DNA of 64,000 nt, taken from Schistosoma haematobium (taxonomy: Eukaryota > Platyhelminthes > Trematoda > Strigeidida > Schistosomatidae). This document shows, one piece after another, positions 59,526 to 64,000 of this stretch. How positions within the stretch are numbered: position 1 is the stretch's first letter; every line of letters begins with the position of its first letter. Made by a program: the position numbers and the translations under genes. The DNA lies in the NCBI RefSeq assembly GCF_000699445.3, contig NC_067195.1:69064591-69128590 (forward strand), written 5' to 3'. The notes under the pieces are model-generated. The model saw nothing but the letters and a program-made list of their open reading frames with translations. It ran no database searches and was not told the origin of the DNA.

Positions 59526-61011
59526 GTTTAGTCTTGGACGAGGATACTTTTAGCAGTTAATACTCAGTATTGTATATCGAATTAAAATTCAGATGTTCAT
59601 CATGGTATTATTCATTTTCAAAGTCAGGAATTTAAAATGATTTACGGTATAGTACTATTATGATCGAAAGCTATCAGAGAATAGATCCTTTATTATTAAC
59701 AAAAAAAGAGGAATCAAATTTATTACATCAAGTAATTTACGATCAAGTGCAAATTCGAAATCTAGTTTTTTAAATGAAGTAGTCCCATTTGTATCGTATA
59801 TGACTTTTGAAAGGAATCATTCAACTTGAATTCATTTTTTCTAACATATTTGATTTATACAGAAAACGAGAAAGATTTTTCGAATTTAACTATTCATTAA
59901 CTCATAAGAAAACCAAATCCAGTGTTTTGAAGTGATGAACTGTTTTAGAAAAGAGTAACTGAGGTTGTTTCATATTGGAATATTTAAGGATGAAACTACC
60001 TACGATGAAAAACCTTTTCAATTCTATGTGAACTTACTGCTTATTCACTTCACTGAATATACAAAAGTTAACAACCAAAGTCACACAGCAAAATGAAGAC
60101 CGTCTAGATAGAAATTCTGAAAGCACAGTAGTCTGCTTTTCATTGTAATGTGTTCAAAATAAAAAGAATAACGATGTTAAAAGTACCAAAATGAATTAAG
60201 CTCGATTTTGATTACCTTTTTATTCTCTCTCATTGATTAATTTCCAGTGCACTTACTTTTCATTAATTTTCTTGCACTCTTCAATCTTGAATTTATGAAA
60301 CTAACATTAAGTTACATTTATCTACACTAACTGACGGTTAACCAACAGTATATGAGATGACTTTGTAACCACACTTTAATGATAATTCTCCGTGATAACT
60401 AGAATGGATTATAAAATTCCACCATGTTGTTATTAAATGTGAACAGAGGTTATATAAATGAAGATATAATCGTAGAGAAACAAGCACATTTCAAGTGAAT
60501 AATGTCAGCGTTCTACCATATATATTAATTTGTGATACACCATAAACAGATTAGCTTATGTCCTAAATCATATGAAGTGTGCTCATCGTGTAATTTTCGT
60601 TCTGGATACAATTTACGTGAGAAGCAAACGCTTTTGTAACTTAACTTTCAACCAATGTAATATCGATTGTATGATTGTAAAACAAACATGCTTATCAATT
60701 TTAGTCGTCCACAGAATTAAGTAAGAGAAAGTATTATTGAGCTCTTATTAGGATGCTAGCCAGAGGTCAGAGAGTTTCGAATTTCAGGCAAAGTCAAAGT
60801 TTGGTTCCATCTAAATTTATTTTCATGACTTACCCCAAACTAATGCTTCTTTGACAAACTATTTATTAGAATTAAAGCAAATGGATTAGTGCTGCTGTTA
60901 CTAAATTTTGAGATGCGCAATCATCTGTAGTTTATACGAGATCGCTTATTTACTTACTTACTTACGCCTCTTACTTAAATTTATGAACCGCGATCAATTA
61001 GTCGGCTAACT
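59526..61011. other. Non-genic AT-rich sequence
   Basis: No gene seen; a (CTTA)n tract at about 60948-60966. Confidence 0.3.
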
Positions 61012-61483
61012 TTATTTATTTATTTATTTGAACACATAAATATTGGTACAAGAGGGCACCAAATATATATGCGCCACACTTTTGTGTGTGGGCCGTGATA
61101 CTGCTCGGGTGCCCAGACGGAAGCAGGTGGTTATCTTAGGGGGCCACACCCCGAGTCTTTGACCTTAAGGTCCGACCCAAAAGGCAGTGGAGCATCGTGA
61201 GTAGATGCAGTCCCATGATAGCCGGTGACCAGCGATTGGTTCATATGCCATTTGTTCCCGCAAGATACTGGAGCCCATGTGCACCATTGGTTTGGAATCC
61301 AGTTAAACCTCCGGACATTCGCTTTTCGTCCTCTCATTTTCGTAAACAACACCCCCGCCACGAGAAGGCAATGAGTAGGACTTCCCTGGCAGAGGCTGCA
61401 TACGCGTGACCATGTGAGAGCATTTCGAGAGGGAGGGCGGGCCCACCCCACTCTCGGCCATACCAGGGCATTTGGGGGCTTAA
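61012..61483 (-). repeat. Dispersed repeat family gamma, copy 4
   Basis: Minus-strand copy with a clear (AAAT)n tail (61012-61030 on the plus strand as TTTA repeats) and the CCAAATGCCCTGG start at the right. Best preserved with copy 2. Confidence 0.75.
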
Positions 61484-61734
61484 GCTAACTTTAGATTGCT
61501 ATCATACGGTCCATGTCAGAATAGCAACATTATCCACGTATTACATGAACGAACCGTTAGTACTGGTATTAGCCAAACTAATACTTCACTTGTCGTAATA
61601 AAGTATTATCTCAAGGTGTTTGGCTGGAAAATGAATATTATGTTTCCGTGACAAATGTTCATTTGAGTGAGTTCCAGCTCAACGGATTGATTGGCTTAAC
61701 GTAAAGAATTTTACTGAGATGATGAACCGATCTA

Positions 61735-61880
61735 AGTTTGACAACTATTGAGAAGCTGAACGGCTATTTCGTCCTAGTATTGAACTCCTAGGCAGTTATA
61801 ACCCCGGATGTAGAGTCATGGATCCCCATACTAGAACGAAACGGCTGTCTAGAGCTTCTAGTATTCATCTGACTTAAGTC
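61735..61880. repeat. Decayed inverted SINE beta ends
   Basis: CGGCTATTTCGTCCTAGTAT (minus) is followed by CCATACTAGAACGAAACGGC (plus): two ribozyme ends facing outward with lost cores. Confidence 0.5.
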
Positions 61881-64000
61881 GGTTTGTGGTTTCAGGAAAA
61901 TTCAACAATTCCCACAACATCCATACTGACAAATGAAAATTGATTGCGATTTAAATTTCTAATAAGAATCCGAATGTCCACCGTGGAGACTAATCCAATT
62001 CAAAACCTTTTAGGAAAAAACTTTCAATTTTAAAAATCTTCCCGTACATAAATTTCCATAGGTTCAAAAAGAAACAGTTATTCTTCTGAACGAGCGTATT
62101 AATTATTATATGTTTTCATGTTGCAATCTGACATGCTAAAGCCGAATGGTACAATGACAAATACTGAGACCTCTCAGTTTTCTTCGATATCTACACGTTC
62201 AACATGAGATAGCATTCAGTAATACACAGTCTGATAGTTTTGTTTTTTAGCTACTAATTAGAAAACTGGACAAACATTAATACTGACCTTGTAGGAATAG
62301 TTTGTATCATTATCTACGAGATATCTTATATTTACTATTTTACTTATTGTTTAAAGAAATCTTTTAAGAAGTGATACGAACTGTCGTTTCGGACGTAAAT
62401 GGGATCGTCTAACTTCATGACCTGCAATCAAGGTTTAAAATCTACTTTACAAATTATTTGTTAATTACATTTTTGTTGGCAACATTTTAGATGGAGTAAA
62501 GTGACTTAACAATTACTACTTGAAACAAGAAATCCAGAAACAAAACACATTCGAAATGACTATTATAAGAAAAACAAGAGAATATTTCTATTTCTTAAAA
62601 GTTAAATGAACACAGGAAAAATAAGTGAGGTTGATCAATTTCGTACATGAAATTAGGTCAACAACAACAAAGCCTTGTTTGAAGTTAACTAATTAATGGA
62701 AGTTAACCTTATTGTAAAATTGACCACGTCTAATCGGTTATTTACTAATGCCTGTTATTATTTAATTTAATTATAATTCTCTCTGCATATATATAGCCCT
62801 ATACTATTGGTTTATACAGTTTATTGATTTGCAGTCAGAGAATGTAATTTATCAAAAACAGACTAACAAGTCACAATGCTTTGTATCTCTACTCATTCTA
62901 CACAATCGATTTCATTATTTTGAATGTCAAACTCAAAGAATGAATATTCTATAGTTAGGACATAATAACTTGTGAGCAGTCGGCAACAGATGTTATATAT
63001 ATATATATATCGTATGAATAAAAGACAGCATTACAAGTTCTTTATTCATGAAGGTATTCTATTTTTATTCAAATTAAGTATTGTCCTGTAATAAATTTGA
63101 TCAAAGTTTATGTGACAATGCTATAAAATAGATCAATGACAAGGTTCGGTTTAATGTGTTAATTATAGTAAAGATAACTAAATAATTTGAACGTCACGTA
63201 TAGTTTTAGTCAACTTTTAAAAAGAAATAAAACGAATTAAGTTCAAGGTGTTCAATTGATTATCAATGTGGAAATCATATGTGAAATTTAAAATGTTGAT
63301 ATTTCATTTTGCAACTCATTTTGTTAGATAGACAGCTAACATTTAGTATATAAAGAGAACATGAATATTGTAGCGGAATATGGAGTAAATACACACAAGA
63401 AAAATGTGGTACCGTGAAAAAGAAATGCCTACAAAAATTGAACAATAGATGAAAGCTATCAGCCTCGAAATTTCGATTTGAATGATTCTAAAAGAACAAA
63501 ATTTAATTATAATTTACTTGATATTCAATGGTGAAAATGAGTAAAATTATCGTTCGAACGGAATAGCGTATGACTATTAACTCTAAATTCTTAACCTCTT
63601 AAATAAGTCAAAATCAACAAATGTAGTCAATGAACTAATAACAAGACTATATCTACATTGTTTTAAGTTTCTTGTATAACTACTGATTAAAATGTAATTT
63701 GACAATCATGTAAAGATAAATAGTAAACTGTGTAACGCATCCATTCATTCTAAAGTGAACACTTCTAAGAGAAGCTACTAAAACTGAATTAGCTTGCTTG
63801 ATCAAGACTGCAAGTAAAAATACACATCCAGTTAGTGAGTTACACATTGATAATTTTGTATTGGTAATGTTTCAATATTTTGAAATTTATAAGTTCTTAT
63901 TTTCAAAAAAGAAAATTACTGATATTAGTGACACCTTAAACATAATCGTGCGAAAATACACGAAGTGATTCCACGTATACAGTATACGACGTAAATAACT
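61881..64000. other. Non-genic AT-rich sequence
   Basis: No gene recognised; a (TA)n run at 62994-63010. Confidence 0.35.

Noticed and set aside
61131..61451. 106-codon minus-strand open frame
   Set aside because: It lies within repeat gamma and parallels frames in the other gamma copies; not a gene of its own.

Overview
The window looks like nuclear DNA of a schistosome blood fluke (Trematoda, genus Schistosoma; species not resolved). It is AT-rich and gene-poor. Its genes are split by long introns, with one 32-nt intron at the 5' end of the one gene found. It carries schistosome-type tRNA-derived SINEs with hammerhead ribozymes, RTE-like and Penelope-like retroelement tails, and a Ty3/Gypsy element whose Gag has a C-x2-H-x9-C-x3-C knuckle.

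There is one cellular gene I can reconstruct completely: a nine-exon alanine aminotransferase (GPT/ALT) on the + strand, start codon at 29315 and stop ending at 52180. Its exons sum to 1500 nt (499 residues). All junctions are GT/AG, the phases agree, and the PLP lysine (K317) and substrate-binding arginine (R470) are present. Introns 2-8 are 1.7-5.2 kb and hold solo LTRs, SINEs, Penelope fragments and other repeats.

Layout: 1-20.1 kb is non-genic sequence with repeat insertions: three near-identical RTE-like 3' ends, a Penelope GIY-YIG remnant bounded by a 23-bp inverted repeat, ribozyme SINEs, and a second non-LTR 3' end. 20.8-26.5 kb is one complete LTR retrotransposon (530-bp LTRs differing at 2 sites), with gag and pol each broken by one in-frame stop. 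26.5-29.3 kb is the unannotated upstream region of GPT. 29.3-52.2 kb is GPT. 52.2-64 kb is repeats and unassigned sequence, including a strong 33-bp hairpin about 210 bp past the GPT stop.

The most interesting non-standard signals are two different hammerhead ribozyme scaffolds in two SINE families (one apparently intact copy of each at 5031-5079 and 44449-44492, the rest decayed in different ways), the hairpin at 52393-52471, a putative mitochondrial presequence with an internal cytosolic start in GPT, and inverted hammerhead-like ends around a Penelope fragment. No previously unknown multi-gene system was seen.
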